Of a DNA stretch of 64,000 nucleotides, positions 1-10,217 are shown in pieces. The DNA lies in NCBI GenBank assembly GCA_014155875.1, contig JACEFZ010025060.1, positions 1 through 64,000 of the forward strand, read 5' to 3'. The notes beneath the pieces are model-generated. The model made no database searches and had not been told where the DNA came from. It saw nothing but the letters and a program-made list of their open reading frames with translations. Origin of the DNA: Cepaea nemoralis. Taxonomy: Eukaryota > Mollusca > Gastropoda > Stylommatophora > Helicidae. Positions within the stretch are counted from its first letter, which is position 1. The number at the start of each line of letters is the position of its first letter. The translations under genes and the position numbers were made by a program.

Positions 1-525
1 AGGGGTAGGGCCAGTAAGGACGCAACGACTTGGCTAGCGGACGTCCGCAAGATCCCGTGAATAGAGCCACGTGATGTGGGAAGGTCAACCAGGAGAGAGG
101 GAGTGTGTGTGAGGCAGCGAATAGAGACGGACGTGTGGAGATCTAGAGAACGCGAGAACGATAGAACGATAGTGGTTGTGACGGATATATGGAGATGAAC
201 GTTGTGTAGTGATATTCGAGGAATGTACTAACTGTGATATGTGCGGGATGATGTGAAGTTGTGATTGTGAATGATTATGCGGGCGACAGTGTAAAGATCG
301 CCATTGTGAGCTATCGCGTGGCTGTTGGTGGTGAACGATTGTTTGAGCGTGAAGTGCGACTATGTTGTCAGCTTGTAATATATATTGTAATAAATGATTG
401 TTCAGGAGATAGCTCCTGCAGTTTCCGATTGCATTCATGTGTTCTTAGTAGATGTGTTGTAGATGTTGTAATTTGCCTGTCAAAGTCCAGCGAGCCAGAC
501 AGAGCTACTAAGTAGGACTCTGACA
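1..525 (+). repeat. 5' LTR of retrotransposon A (partial)
   Basis: It matches the 3' LTR at 4639-5245 almost base for base from about position 20 to the terminal CTGACA. Roughly the first 80 bp of the LTR lie before the window. Small indels occur in the first 60 bases. Confidence 0.9.
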
Positions 526-532
526 GGTATAA

Positions 533-545
533 TGGTGTCAGAAGT
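533..545 (+). promoter_or_regulatory. Primer-binding site, tRNA-Leu-like
   Basis: TGGTGTCAGAAGT starts 7 bp after the LTR end. It resembles the complement of a eukaryotic tRNA-Leu 3' end (TGGTGTCAGGAGT-type), with one mismatch. Confidence 0.6.
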
Positions 546-901
546 ACACATGAACCACATGCTCATGTAGAACGCACAAAGAAACATTACTTTTGTAAAG
601 AAGAAGAAGACCTATTCCATAATATAGTAGAAATTGTAAATGAAAAATGTGTTAATAGAGTCAGAACGAAATAACATCATTTCTTTCCACAGCAGGTTTC
701 AATTCTACAAAGCGACCGACGTAACCAGACCAGGTCAGCGGTAACCATCACGAGAATCACGTTCCTGTACATCAAGCGTTCGAGTAGTCAGCAGATAAAG
801 ATAAGTTGATTAATTTTGGTTGCTAATTACCCAAAATCTGCATTCTTTGATTTTTTGTATAAAGACCATCATTAGTGGATTTGGATATTAATTAATAGAA
901 A

Positions 902-1840
902 ATGTCAGTGTCACAGGAGGAATGCATATCATTCTTTTGGGGCATAACTCATTACAGAAAGGTGCAAAAATGTTTCGAAAGTACACGGGCACATGATAAA
1001 GCAAAGTGTAATATAAACCAGAACTTTATGCATGAGTGGAACACAGGATTTTGAAAAGAAAATGAAAGAATACAACATCCCACCAGTGCATTGGGGTAAA
1101 TGGTACAGAGCACACTTACCAATAAAACGCAAAAGACTTGAAGAGATCATACCGGAGATGTTAAACGAAGACTATGAATATTGGAGAACAAGGATATTAA
1201 AACACTATCTAACCTCTTTCGAGACTCTAAAAGTAGAAATACAAAATGTGAAACCAGCCACAGACAAGTCATTCACCCAGTATGTAAGGGAATTAGAAGC
1301 AGCTTTCATAAAACTAACAGTGGTAATTAAACATTCAGACGACAATCAAGGAGTAATAAATTTCTTGCTTATAGAAAAACTAAAATCAACACTACAACCC
1401 GAATGCGGAAAATATTTAGAAGAACACAAAACAGAACCTATCCAAAACTTACTAGAAAAATGCCGCGAATACTACAACCAAAGTATAAACCTGGTTAAGA
1501 ACACTCAACAGAAAAGTACTGTGAAATCAACGGCATCTGAAGCCACAGATTGTCAAAACAAACCACAGAAAACAAAACCAGTACTGTGCAAACATTGTAG
1601 CACTCCACATACAGAAAATGGAATATGCGATAAGAATCCCACTTATCAAGAATACCTAAATACTATAATAGCACAAAAACTGGGGAAGGTAAATCAAAGG
1701 AAATATAGAACAAAAATGTCATTTTTGCCTTGCTTATGGCCACAGACGTTTTGAATGTGAAGGTGTAAAAAGAATACAGATAGCAAAAGCAAATGCAGCC
1801 ATACACATTACAACAAACAGTTCAGCAAAGAACTTAAAAA
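902..1840 (+). pseudogene. gag: gag of retrotransposon A, frameshifted
   Basis: A reading frame opens with ATG at 902 and closes near 1058. A second frame (1032-1754, 240 codons) carries a charged, helical capsid-like region (about residues 1-160) rich in Lys and Glu. A CCHC zinc knuckle of form C-x2-C-x4-H-x4-C (1717-1758) lies in a third frame, which runs on without a stop into the protease frame. The gene therefore needs one shift near 1030 and another near 1696-1712. The second could be a real gag-pro frameshift or simple decay; the sequence alone does not decide. Capsid identity rests on position and composition. The zinc knuckle is the firm evidence. Confidence 0.65.
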
Positions 1841-1842
1841 AA

Positions 1843-2994
1843 GTGAACATCACAGAGACGAAAACAAGACCAAACACTGCAAATTCAGAACAAACTGAGT
1901 TTTACCCATCAGACTTTGTACCATATTTTAATAATGTTGTTAACATCACTCAACCTCATTCCTTATGTAAAGAGGTCAATACTCAACAAGAAGGTGAGGA
2001 AATGAACAAAACCTCAAGACTGTCGTTAGGAAAACTAACATTCCATGAAGGTTACATTAATGACACAGTATGCACATGTGTACGCGACACAGGGTCCTGT
2101 CTTATCGGTCTTCGGAAGACCCTAGCTGACCCTAAAGACTACCTAGATGAGTACATCTATTGCAGAACTGTTTCAGGGACATTAGAGAAATATCCTATGG
2201 CATGGGCCAATATAAAATCACCTTTCCTATCAGGCAGAGTAACTTGTGCTTTATTAGACAATCCATGCTGTGATTTATTAATTGGAAATGTATTAAATGT
2301 GACAGACTACACAGAGTCCAAAACTCACACAGGAAAAAAAGTTAACACAACAACAAGTACTGCCTTAACTACACCACTCATCATACAACAACATGATGAA
2401 CAGACCAAAGTACCACACCATACCATCTTACAACAAGAAGAAACAGAAACTGGTGTGTATCATCACAAAGGAAAAGGTACAGAAAACAAACAGTTCATAA
2501 CAGCGAGGAAAGATCACAAATCATCATGGTATATACTATACCTCCTGTACTCCCTGTTAACTACACACATAACCAAGTGCACACAGTGGATGGTTATACT
2601 CGCACTACTCATTGTAAATACAAAACAAATGTCTTCACAGACAGTTTTATTTCCACATTATCATGACGCAACACAGATGATATTACTCATGACAAACCAG
2701 CAGACTTTGTTATTCATATCATTACTGTTGAACCAAAGTTTGGTGTTACCACTGCTAAACACTATGTCAAATCAACTCAGACACATACTTATGCTGAACA
2801 ATGTAAATCATCAGTCGGTGGAATTACTGACAAAAATCAGCAACAAATTACCCTACATATTTTGGAAAATAGACACAAATTGCAGAAAAGCATACAAACA
2901 TGCACGATTACTTTTCAAAACTATACATGGTGTATTATTATTGTTTGAACTATTGAATGTATATACACATGTACTAGTGCAGGTTTGGAGATAG
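1843..2994 (+). CDS. pro: Retropepsin-like aspartic protease region plus unassigned C-terminal extension
   Basis: The open frame (383 codons counted from a GTG, but it runs upstream into the zinc knuckle) contains an aspartic protease core. The catalytic D-T-G is at 2086-2094 (context VRDTGSCLIG), and the second conserved element, DLLIGN, follows about 65 residues later. That spacing suits a retroviral-type protease that cleaves Gag and Pol. After about residue 160 the frame turns hydrophobic and low in complexity (many Leu, Ile and Thr). An alternative frame over about 2670-2945 is also open and looks more protein-like, so a frameshift after the protease is possible. No RT motif such as YxDD follows. 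The protease call is firm; the product of the 3' half is unknown. Confidence 0.7.
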   Translation: MNITETKTRPNTANSEQTEFYPSDFVPYFNNVVNITQPHSLCKEVNTQQEGEEMNKTSRLSLGKLTFHEGYINDTVCTCVRDTGSCLIGLRKTLADPKDYLDEYIYCRTVSGTLEKYPMAWANIKSPFLSGRVTCALLDNPCCDLLIGNVLNVTDYTESKTHTGKKVNTTTSTALTTPLIIQQHDEQTKVPHHTILQQEETETGVYHHKGKGTENKQFITARKDHKSSWYILYLLYSLLTTHITKCTQWMVILALLIVNTKQMSSQTVLFPHYHDATQMILLMTNQQTLLFISLLLNQSLVLPLLNTMSNQLRHILMLNNVNHQSVELLTKISNKLPYIFWKIDTNCRKAYKHARLLFKTIHGVLLLFELLNVYTHVLVQVWR

Positions 2995-4627
2995 CACTCA
3001 AAATGATCTCAACATGAAATTTGAACATCCCCACCCTTCGGGAAATTCTAACCGTAACCCATTTTATATCCTTAGATCCAGTAACTCCAGAGTTGCCTTG
3101 TCTGCTGTACGACTCCAGCGCTATGATACTAGCACACTCCATTGTACAGACCAACATAAACGGTCTTTCAACAAAACAGGAAGACTCAACATGTGATTTC
3201 AGGTATCAAATAGTAAGATATACCCATACTGACTTTGTTTTCCAACGAGTATCTACAGAATTCACCTTTTGAAATCGACGAACAACGACGACAGCTTCAC
3301 AAGTACAGACATTCATTTCCGATGATCAGTTTAATGAACCGGATGCCAACCTGCAAACTATGGCAAAGACAGTCACAGACAGACGCACCATGGCCACACT
3401 CAAAATTAAGGCCACTGAACTTAATTCTTATTTTATACGTGTGAATTCCAGCAATTTTACAAGTATACGTGTGAATTCCAGCAGTTTTACAGAACAGACT
3501 TGCAAATTGTCCAAACTGGGTGGGAAGTGTTAATAACTATACAGAAGGAAAGACAATATCAGAATATACAGAAGTCAACAATTATATGAGAAAGAAGAAA
3601 TGCCAAACATTCCAGCACCACATTGAACATTGAACACGAGTAATGTAATTCCGTGTGCATGGCTTTCACAGGACAAGAACGGTATCCTATCTGTGCATAA
3701 AGGCATCGATGATGTATATTTTATTGTATATGTGTTAACTGTATGACATTCAATGTCTAATTTTATGATTATAATACTTTGTATTGTTATAATGTGATAT
3801 GTATATATGAGCGTAAGTATAATGGCGAATAGAATAAGTTGTAATGCTGAGAATCAACGCCTGGCAATCCCAGTGCGCGATTGTTATCAAACTTGCCTTC
3901 GCGTATGCTGGATAGCCCGACGAATGACGCTTAGCAATAGTGATATAGAATTAACATCAGAGTATGGTAACCAGAAGGAATATACCAACAGGGTGATGCC
4001 AACCAAAGAGATTAATAACAACTCTCCATAACAGTAAACGAGGTGTACTCACAAAGGGAAACAACTCGTGGTCCGACATAAGATGAGGTAAGGGGGACTA
4101 TAACATACATGAAGTATATTCGAACCATGACCACAACATTGACATAGCGTGCTCATAAAGAATCGAGTAGTGTGCATTAAATAGAGACGAGGGGAACCAC
4201 GTCTGAATAGAGAGAAAATTTAAGAATGCTGTAAGAGGAAGTTGTAGCCTTATTTGAGGCATAAACCAATGGAGAATCCTTAAACCAGCATAGCCACAAT
4301 AACTATGAGATGAGAATGCACAGACAATCGATTGAGAAATATGAACAGAATGTAATGTCACGGAGTGGTGGTTGAATAATATAACGAGGTATGACAAGTA
4401 GACCCAACCAGAACATTTGTCAGACCGCGACAAAACCTTGAGAGAAACCTCAATACTGAAAAAGAGAGAACAATGTTTGAAGTTAATCTCGAAAAAGATC
4501 AGAGTAAAAAGGGACGCAAACGCATACTTATGATCATATAATCCCCTGACAAGGTTAGAAAGAGGAAACAAGAGTAACAACAACAGAATGTGTCACATTT
4601 CCAAGAGTAAGTGCCACATTGGTTGTG
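2995..4627 (+). other. Unassigned interior of retrotransposon A
   Basis: Only short reading frames in several phases are present. I recognise no RT, RNase H, integrase zinc site or envelope. A 30-bp unit containing ACGTGTGAATTCCAGCA is repeated twice at about 3434-3493. A 161-codon - strand frame (4098-4583) has no recognisable domain. This is where pol would be expected, so it is either a deletion scar or highly decayed. Confidence 0.5.
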
Positions 4628-4638
4628 CGGGGGGAGAA
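4628..4638 (+). promoter_or_regulatory. Polypurine tract
   Basis: The run CGGGGGGAGAA lies directly before the TG of the 3' LTR, as expected for the plus-strand primer. Confidence 0.6.
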
Positions 4639-5245
4639 TGTCATGGTCTTATATGACATATGTAAGGAAGAATGTAAGTGCCGGTATGTAAGCGAGAGTC
4701 AGTGTAAGCATGACTGAGGTAAAGGGCAGTAAGAGACGCCACGGCTTGGCTAGCGGACGGTCAGGCAAGAATCCCGTGAATAGAGCCACGTGATGTGGGA
4801 AGGTCAACCAGGAGAGAGGGAGTGTGTGTGAGGCAGCGAATAGAGACGGACGTGTGGAGATCTAGAGAACGCGAGAACGATAGAACGATAGTGGTTGTGA
4901 CGGATATATGGAGATGAACGTTGTGTAGTGATATTCGAGGAATGTACTAACTGTGATATGTGCGGGATGATGTGAAGTTGTGATTGTGAATGATTATGCG
5001 GGCGACAGTGTAAAGATCGCCATTGTGAGCTAGCGCGTGGCTGTTGGTGGTGAACGATTGTTTGAGCGTGAAGTGCGACTATGTTGTCAGCTTGTAATAT
5101 ATATTGTAATAAATGATTGTTCAGGAGATAGCTCCTGCCAGTTTCCGATTGCATTCATGTGTTCTTAGTAGATGTGTTGTAGATGTTGTAATTTGCCTGT
5201 CAAAGTCCAGCGAGCCAGACAGAGCTACTAAGTAGGACTCTGACA
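4639..5245 (+). repeat. 3' LTR of retrotransposon A (607 bp)
   Basis: It begins TGTCATGG and ends CTCTGACA, and is the full-length partner of positions 1-525. AATAAATGATTG at about 5109 may serve as a polyadenylation signal. Confidence 0.9.
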
Positions 5246-5593
5246 CTCACTTAACAAATACTTACCTCCACATCTGATGGAAATAATAACACCTTGATTC
5301 CAGGAATTAATAACCAAAATCTATATAAAGCATAAGTTACAGCACTATCTAGCTAAGCAAATAACTCATCACTTGTTTGCTCAAGCCGATAACTCATCAC
5401 TAGTAAAGCCTATAACATCACACAGACTAACTAATGGCAAAAGTCCTCACAGCCCTTAACTATGCAATCACTTAATACAGTTGTTAACACACTTACTAAA
5501 CATAGCTGTTAAATTACCTAAACGACACCCCCATGTAGCAGTACTAATTTCATAGGAAATCTTTCACTTCTAATAATCAATGTGAATATATTT
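5246..5593. other. Spacer without gene
   Basis: AT-rich DNA between the LTR element and the LINE 3' end. I see no reading frame or repeat of note apart from two short echoes of ATAACTCATCACT near 5365-5400. Confidence 0.6.
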
Positions 5594-5695
5594 TACTCCA
5601 TCCATCCATCATGTGCCATGCCGGTAAGCGTGGGCGGTCATGTTCTGCCATCTCACTCGATCACCAGAGTCGTGGATCATCTCCGTGTTTCTGTC

Positions 5696-5986
5696 TCAAC
5701 CATGCCACAAGGCCAAGCCATCCAGGTACTTGCTTCTAGGTCTTCCCCTTGGTCTGTTCCCCTCGATCTTACCAGTTGTCACCAAATTCTCCAATCCATT
5801 TCTTCTCATAACATGCCCAAAAAATTTTGACTGTCTACGTCTAATTTCTCTAATCAATTTACGATCTTTATTTGTTTCTTGAAGGACTTGTTCATTGGTC
5901 TTTCTGGCTGTCCATGGTATTCTTTGCATTTTCCTCAGAAACCACATCTCTACAGCCATCAGATGTTTTTCAGCCTGACTGCTCAT
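5696..5986 (-). pseudogene. C-terminal tail of RTE LINE copy 1
   Basis: 96 codons holding the conserved post-RT region: EMWFLRKMQRIPWTARKTNEQ, then KFFGHVMRRNGLEN and a basic GRPRSKYLD end. The same RKM/GHVMRR motifs recur in the fragments at 22358-22590 and 36890-37087. It belongs to the same ORF as the RT, displaced by a frameshift. Confidence 0.8.
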
Positions 5987-5996
5987 TGTCCACGCT

Positions 5997-7568
5997 TCAC
6001 ATCCATATAAAAGTACAGGTTCTAATGTAGCATCTCAACACTCTTTTTCTCGTTTCAATTGACATCTTTTTATTGGTCAATATGTTTTTCATCTTGCTAA
6101 AGGCTACTTTTGCCATGGCAATTCTTGTTCTAATCCCTTCAAGGCATCTCCCATCAGATGTTATTACTGTTCCGAGATAATTGTACCTGCTCACTTGTTG
6201 AAGAATATTCCCATTTACTTGTATATTACATTGTGGTATTTCGTCCTTCCTAGTGACGACCATAATCTGTGTCTTTTTACAATTTAATTCTAACCCTAGT
6301 TGTTCACTGTGTGTAACAATCGCATCTACTAAATTTTGCAGGTCCTGTTCATTGTCTGCAATCAAGACTGTATCATCTGCATATCTAATGTTATTGATGC
6401 ATCGTCCCCCAATGTTGATTCCTTCCATATCTTCAATATTTCTGAAAATACTTTCACTGTACAGGGAAAACAGATCTGGAGACATTACACATCCCTGTCT
6501 CACACCCCTTTTAATAGGCTGATATTGGCTTACTTCATTATCAACTCTTATGGCAGCTTGTTGTTTCCAATATATGTTTTTTACAAGTCTAAGATCTTTT
6601 CCATCAATTTGTAGATCTTCAAGCATCCTTATCATGTTGACATGTCTCACTTTATCAAAAGCCTTTGTGTAGTCAATAAAGCAAAGGTGTAGATCTTTGT
6701 TTACTTCTATAGAACGTTCGATTATGTTTCTCAGTATATACACAGCATTTACTGTACCCTTGCCTTCCACAAACCCACATTGTTCTTCTCCTATTTCAGG
6801 TTGTATTTTCCTCCTAACTCTTTGCATGATAATTCTTAGCAAAATCTTCGTGATGTGACTCATTATACTAATTGTTCGATGTTGATCACATTCCAAGGCT
6901 CCTGATTTCTTTGGGATTGCAATAAATACAGAATTACATAACTCCTGAGGTATATTTCCAGTATCATATATTGTATTAAGCAGACTGGTAACTTTATCTA
7001 TTCCATATTCTTCTAAAGCATTAATCATTTCTGTTGTGACGCTGTCTGAACCGGGGGTCTTGCCAGATTTCATATGGTTAAGCGCATTCTGAACCTCCAT
7101 CTTTAAAATTGCTGGTCCTTCATTATTATTTTGGACATCATACTGTTCGTCTCTGTTATCGTCATAAAGGTTTTTCACATAATCTGACCATTCATGTAAG
7201 ATCTGATCTTTTTCTATTATGACTCTTCCATCTTTTGTCTTTAGGCAGCCTGCTGATGTACGTGTTCTTTGATTAGTAAGCTCCTGAATTCTTTTGTGCA
7301 TTAGTTTCGCATTGTTACTGTTGTGTTGTTTTTCAATTTCTCTGCAATTTTTCTCAAGCCATGATTCTTTTGCCTCCTTACATAAGGTTCTCACTTTTCT
7401 GTGAATTTCTTCATATTTGGCAGGATTATTTTTGTTCTGTCTTCTTGCTTCCATTAGTTGTAAAATTTCTTCAGTCATCCATGTCTTACGGCCCACTTTC
7501 TTTACTTTTGGAATAGTTTTTTCTGCTGCGCAACTGATTGAATTCTTCATCGTTTCCCTATTGATCAT
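5997..7568 (-). CDS. Reverse transcriptase domain of RTE LINE copy 1
   Basis: 523 codons. The N-terminal part (about residues 1-170) is the linker and RT motif 0 region; GKTPGSDSVTTE leads into the fingers. Motif A is CFIDYTKAFDKV, motif B is GVRQGCVMSPDLFSLY and motif C is IRYADDTVLIAD, with the catalytic YADD intact. CKKTQIMVV and YNYLGTVITSDG follow as the palm/thumb motifs. The enzyme copies LINE RNA into the nicked target. The frame ends in a 1-nt shift near 6025, after which the tail continues in another phase (5696-5986). The catalytic residues are intact, but the ORF as a whole is broken. Confidence 0.85.
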   Translation of the reverse strand: MINRETMKNSISCAAEKTIPKVKKVGRKTWMTEEILQLMEARRQNKNNPAKYEEIHRKVRTLCKEAKESWLEKNCREIEKQHNSNNAKLMHKRIQELTNQRTRTSAGCLKTKDGRVIIEKDQILHEWSDYVKNLYDDNRDEQYDVQNNNEGPAILKMEVQNALNHMKSGKTPGSDSVTTEMINALEEYGIDKVTSLLNTIYDTGNIPQELCNSVFIAIPKKSGALECDQHRTISIMSHITKILLRIIMQRVRRKIQPEIGEEQCGFVEGKGTVNAVYILRNIIERSIEVNKDLHLCFIDYTKAFDKVRHVNMIRMLEDLQIDGKDLRLVKNIYWKQQAAIRVDNEVSQYQPIKRGVRQGCVMSPDLFSLYSESIFRNIEDMEGINIGGRCINNIRYADDTVLIADNEQDLQNLVDAIVTHSEQLGLELNCKKTQIMVVTRKDEIPQCNIQVNGNILQQVSRYNYLGTVITSDGRCLEGIRTRIAMAKVAFSKMKNILTNKKMSIETRKRVLRCYIRTCTFIWM

Positions 7569-8451
7569 CTACATCTTGAAACACGATCTCTAGATCAGAC
7601 AATATATCAAATTTGTTCTTTACTTCTATGTTAAAATTATCTTGTATTTCTTTGTCAGTTTTCAATTTGCACAAGTCATATTTAGGGTTTCCTGCTGTAT
7701 ACTTGACTTTCTTTAACTTTACCCTCAATGTGCCTGTAATTAATCTGTGATCACTGTAACAGTCTGCATTTGGAACTGTTTTTACGACTGTTAACGCATT
7801 TCGAAACCTTTTGCTAATCAGGATGTAATCTATCTGGTTTTTAATCCTGCTGTCTGGACTCCTCCATGTCCATAATCTTCTAGGATGCTGTTTAAACCAG
7901 GTGTTTCCTACAACCATTTCTTGTTCTTTTGCCCATTCTACAAGTCTGTATCCTCTTTCATTTCTCTCTCCCAAACCATGGTTGCCTACACTGCATCCAT
8001 CGCCTTGTTGTCCTATTTTTGCGTTGAAATCACCCATTATGATATTTATTTCTGATTTGTTGCAGTTCTTCAAAGCAGGCTCCACGTCATTATAAAATTC
8101 CTCTATGCTTTCTTCACTGCTTTCACCACTTGTTGGGGCATATACTTGAATGACATTTATTTTAAAAGGTCTTCCGTTTAATTTTACTAATAGGACTCTG
8201 TCTGACACAGCATGATATCATTTGACAGAATTTGATGTTTGCTTATCTAATATAATGGCTACACCTCTTTGCTGTTCTTCTCCCCCAGAGTAAATAATCT
8301 GACAATCCTCTCCTGTCCTTATCCCTGCTCCTTTCCATCTCGTTTCCGATACTCCTAATATGTTAATCTTCTCTCTCCCCATTTCTTTTTTGATGTTTTC
8401 TAATTTTCCATCTGCATTCATTGTTCTAACGTTCCAAGTTCCTACTTTCAA
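7558..8451 (-). pseudogene. AP endonuclease domain of RTE LINE copy 1
   Basis: The frame starts with ATG at 8451 (MKVGTWNVRTMNADGK). GTWNVR is the first endonuclease motif, SETRWKG the second (catalytic Glu region), GDFNAKIG the third, and SDHRLITG the C-terminal Asp-His motif. These are the conserved residues of the exonuclease-endonuclease-phosphatase fold that nicks target DNA for target-primed reverse transcription. One TGA interrupts the frame at about 8218, in the same phase on both sides. A 1-nt shift near 7560 separates it from the RT frame. Confidence 0.85.
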
Positions 8452-9011
8452 TGATATTAATATTTTACTATAACCCCTTTAAGTATATCTCCTGCAATAC
8501 CGTCAGTTTTACACAGCTGATCAGGTGGGACAAATTAAACACGCCTGATGTGTTAACGAGAACAAACACCTGTTGTTACAATCAGCTTCTGACCTACAAA
8601 TTTGCTAAGCGATCGATACTGCTAATTACTTATGCAGACAGGCGGGCGGAAATTATTCGCGTCGCGGTGACAATCATTTCGGCGTTCGGCGCTTTGTTTA
8701 AGGCAAACGGCTAAGTATTAATGTCTTAAGGTATTACCTTGATCATCGAATCACCACACTACTCGACTGACTTGTTGTCCCGCTCTGGCATGCGGTTGAA
8801 AGACATCATTTCACAGTAGTCAGTAACATGCGACCGTGTCTGTTGATAGTTAACTGGTGACTAACAGCCCAGAGCTGATTGCGCAGTTTCAAATTCTCCT
8901 AGACCCCAAAGAATCTCATGGGTCACGGAGAAGTCCAGAATCATGTGCAACCCGATGTTATTGTGGGTCCAACGTGACTGCAAGCATCACGTACGCACTC
9001 TGCCGATTACG
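8452..9011. other. No gene recognised
   Basis: Possibly the 5' UTR of LINE copy 1 for the first few hundred bases, then unique-looking DNA. No domain-bearing frame is visible. Confidence 0.4.
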
Positions 9012-9090
9012 TTCTAGAATAATCTAGAAGTTACTCGAATTCTACCGTCAGGGACTATTTTAGCCGGGGATTTTCCTAGCTATATAAGGA
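9012..9090 (+). promoter_or_regulatory. Heat-shock-element-like cluster plus TATA box
   Basis: A perfect TTCnnGAA dyad (TTCTAGAA, 9012-9019) is followed by more alternating GAA/TTC blocks (TCTAGAAG and TCGAATTC up to 9042). The TATA-like TATATAAGG lies 40 bp further (9081-9089). This is promoter architecture, but no clear ORF follows, only a minisatellite. It may be the remnant of an element promoter. Confidence 0.35.
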
Positions 9091-9175
9091 TCTGACGGGA
9101 GACGACTCGGCTAATTCCGACCGAAGGGGTTTAATACAGAGTAAGGACATGAAATCTGGTCGGTTTCGTCACACT

Positions 9176-9376
9176 GAGAAGGTCCCTGACAGAGTATAAA
9201 CACGGACATGTGTGGCTAAGAAGGTCCATGACAGAGTAGACAACAGAAATGTGTGGCTGAGAAGGTCCTCGACCGGGTAGAACACAGGCATATCTGGCTG
9301 AGAAGGTCCCTGACCGAGTAGAAGACATACATGTGTGGCTGAGAAGGTCCCTGACCGGGTAGAAGACCGAGAAGGT
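9176..9376 (+). repeat. Tandem repeat, about 41-42 bp unit, nearly 5 copies
   Basis: Each unit begins GAGAAGGTCCCTGACcGrGTAGAA and ends TGTGTGGCT. Units start at 9176, 9218 and onward, with 10-20% divergence. Confidence 0.85.
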
Positions 9377-9432
9377 TTCCGGTAGACACTGAGCTATTCA
9401 GTGCTGCGTATGTTACTTCTTCCTCTTCTTCG

Positions 9433-9533
9433 GACCTGGCCGGAGGGATTATGCACCCCACAGGTCAGTGTGTCCCACTTCGGTCCTGGTTGGAGAGATC
9501 ATGCACCCACAGGTCAGTGTGTCCCACTTCGGC
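9433..9533 (+). repeat. 50-bp tandem duplication
   Basis: ATGCACCC(CA)CAGGTCAG followed by TGTGTCCCACTTCGG occurs at 9451 and again at 9501. Confidence 0.8.
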
Positions 9534-10217
9534 CTACATCTGTGTCAAGTCTGTTTCGTCTAGGCCAGTGGTTCTCAACCGGTGGCGGAATCCGCCCAGG
9601 GGGGAATTTTATGGTTTCCATGGGGAATTAAGATTATTTCAAGATCGCGTTAATACAAGAACCGATAACTTGATATTGATTTTGCCTCCATACTTTACGG
9701 TTCTGTACTTCTCTCCCTTCTGAAATTCGTTTTCTAACGTAAGAAGACCCGCAAATCACGTGTTCTGTAGACATCTATAGTGTGCTTACTTTTGTCTGCC
9801 CCAATATAAAATTCCATATCTCAGTAACCAACTGAAGGAAAATGATGAGATTTAGCATATAACCTTATCATTATGTCCACCCAACAAAAAAAATTTTGTT
9901 CTGGAGATTTTACAGCAGATTTCAAAGTTTGTTTATATGCGGTATATCATTTACGGGTCAAAGATGAAATTCATAATTTTAAATGTATTACAGCGTAGCC
10001 AGACAATTAGCGTTCAATGATGAATATTGTACGTGTTTCACGGGATTGGCCTTATGCCAAGAACCCCGCGTTGTTTAAATTAGGACTGTTCAGAGGTGTC
10101 GTCAAACTGTGGGTTATTTCATGAAACTTGATTATTATTATTATTATTTAAAATCTTACCACTTATCGCTAACATTGAAATGTGTGAATATTTTTCAATG
10201 GGATTGAATGCGAAATT

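Larger units (their letters stand above)
1..5245 (+). mobile_element. LTR retrotransposon A (gag + protease, no RT seen), left LTR cut by the window edge
   Basis: Two near-identical copies of about 525 bp (1-525 and the end of 4639-5245) flank a 4.1 kb interior. The right copy begins TGTCATGG and ends TCTGACA, the TG..CA ends of an LTR. A primer-binding site follows the left LTR and a purine tract precedes the right one, which sets the + orientation. The interior has gag-like and retropepsin-like reading frames. I could not find reverse transcriptase, RNase H or integrase motifs in any frame, so this copy is either internally deleted or non-autonomous. The superfamily (Gypsy or BEL/Pao) is not settled. 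The LTRs differ by only a few substitutions and small indels, so the insertion looks fairly young. The target duplication cannot be checked because the left end lies outside the window. Confidence 0.85.
5594..8451 (-). mobile_element. RTE-like LINE, nearly full length (copy 1)
   Basis: A single ORF-like stretch on the - strand encodes an AP endonuclease followed by reverse transcriptase and the usual basic C-terminal tail. It ends at about 5594 in short (ATGG)n repeats, as RTE elements end in simple repeats. Only one internal stop and two single-base frameshifts separate it from an intact ORF, so it is the best-preserved LINE of this type here. Diverged relatives lie at 22358-22590, 34370-35640 and 36750-42846. 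The clade call (RTE-like) rests on the endonuclease-RT layout and the sequence flavour and was not checked by phylogeny. Confidence 0.85.

Noticed and set aside
4098..4583. 161-codon - strand frame within LTR element A
   Set aside because: Antisense to the element, no recognisable domain, AT-rich composition with many Leu/Ser/Phe codons.
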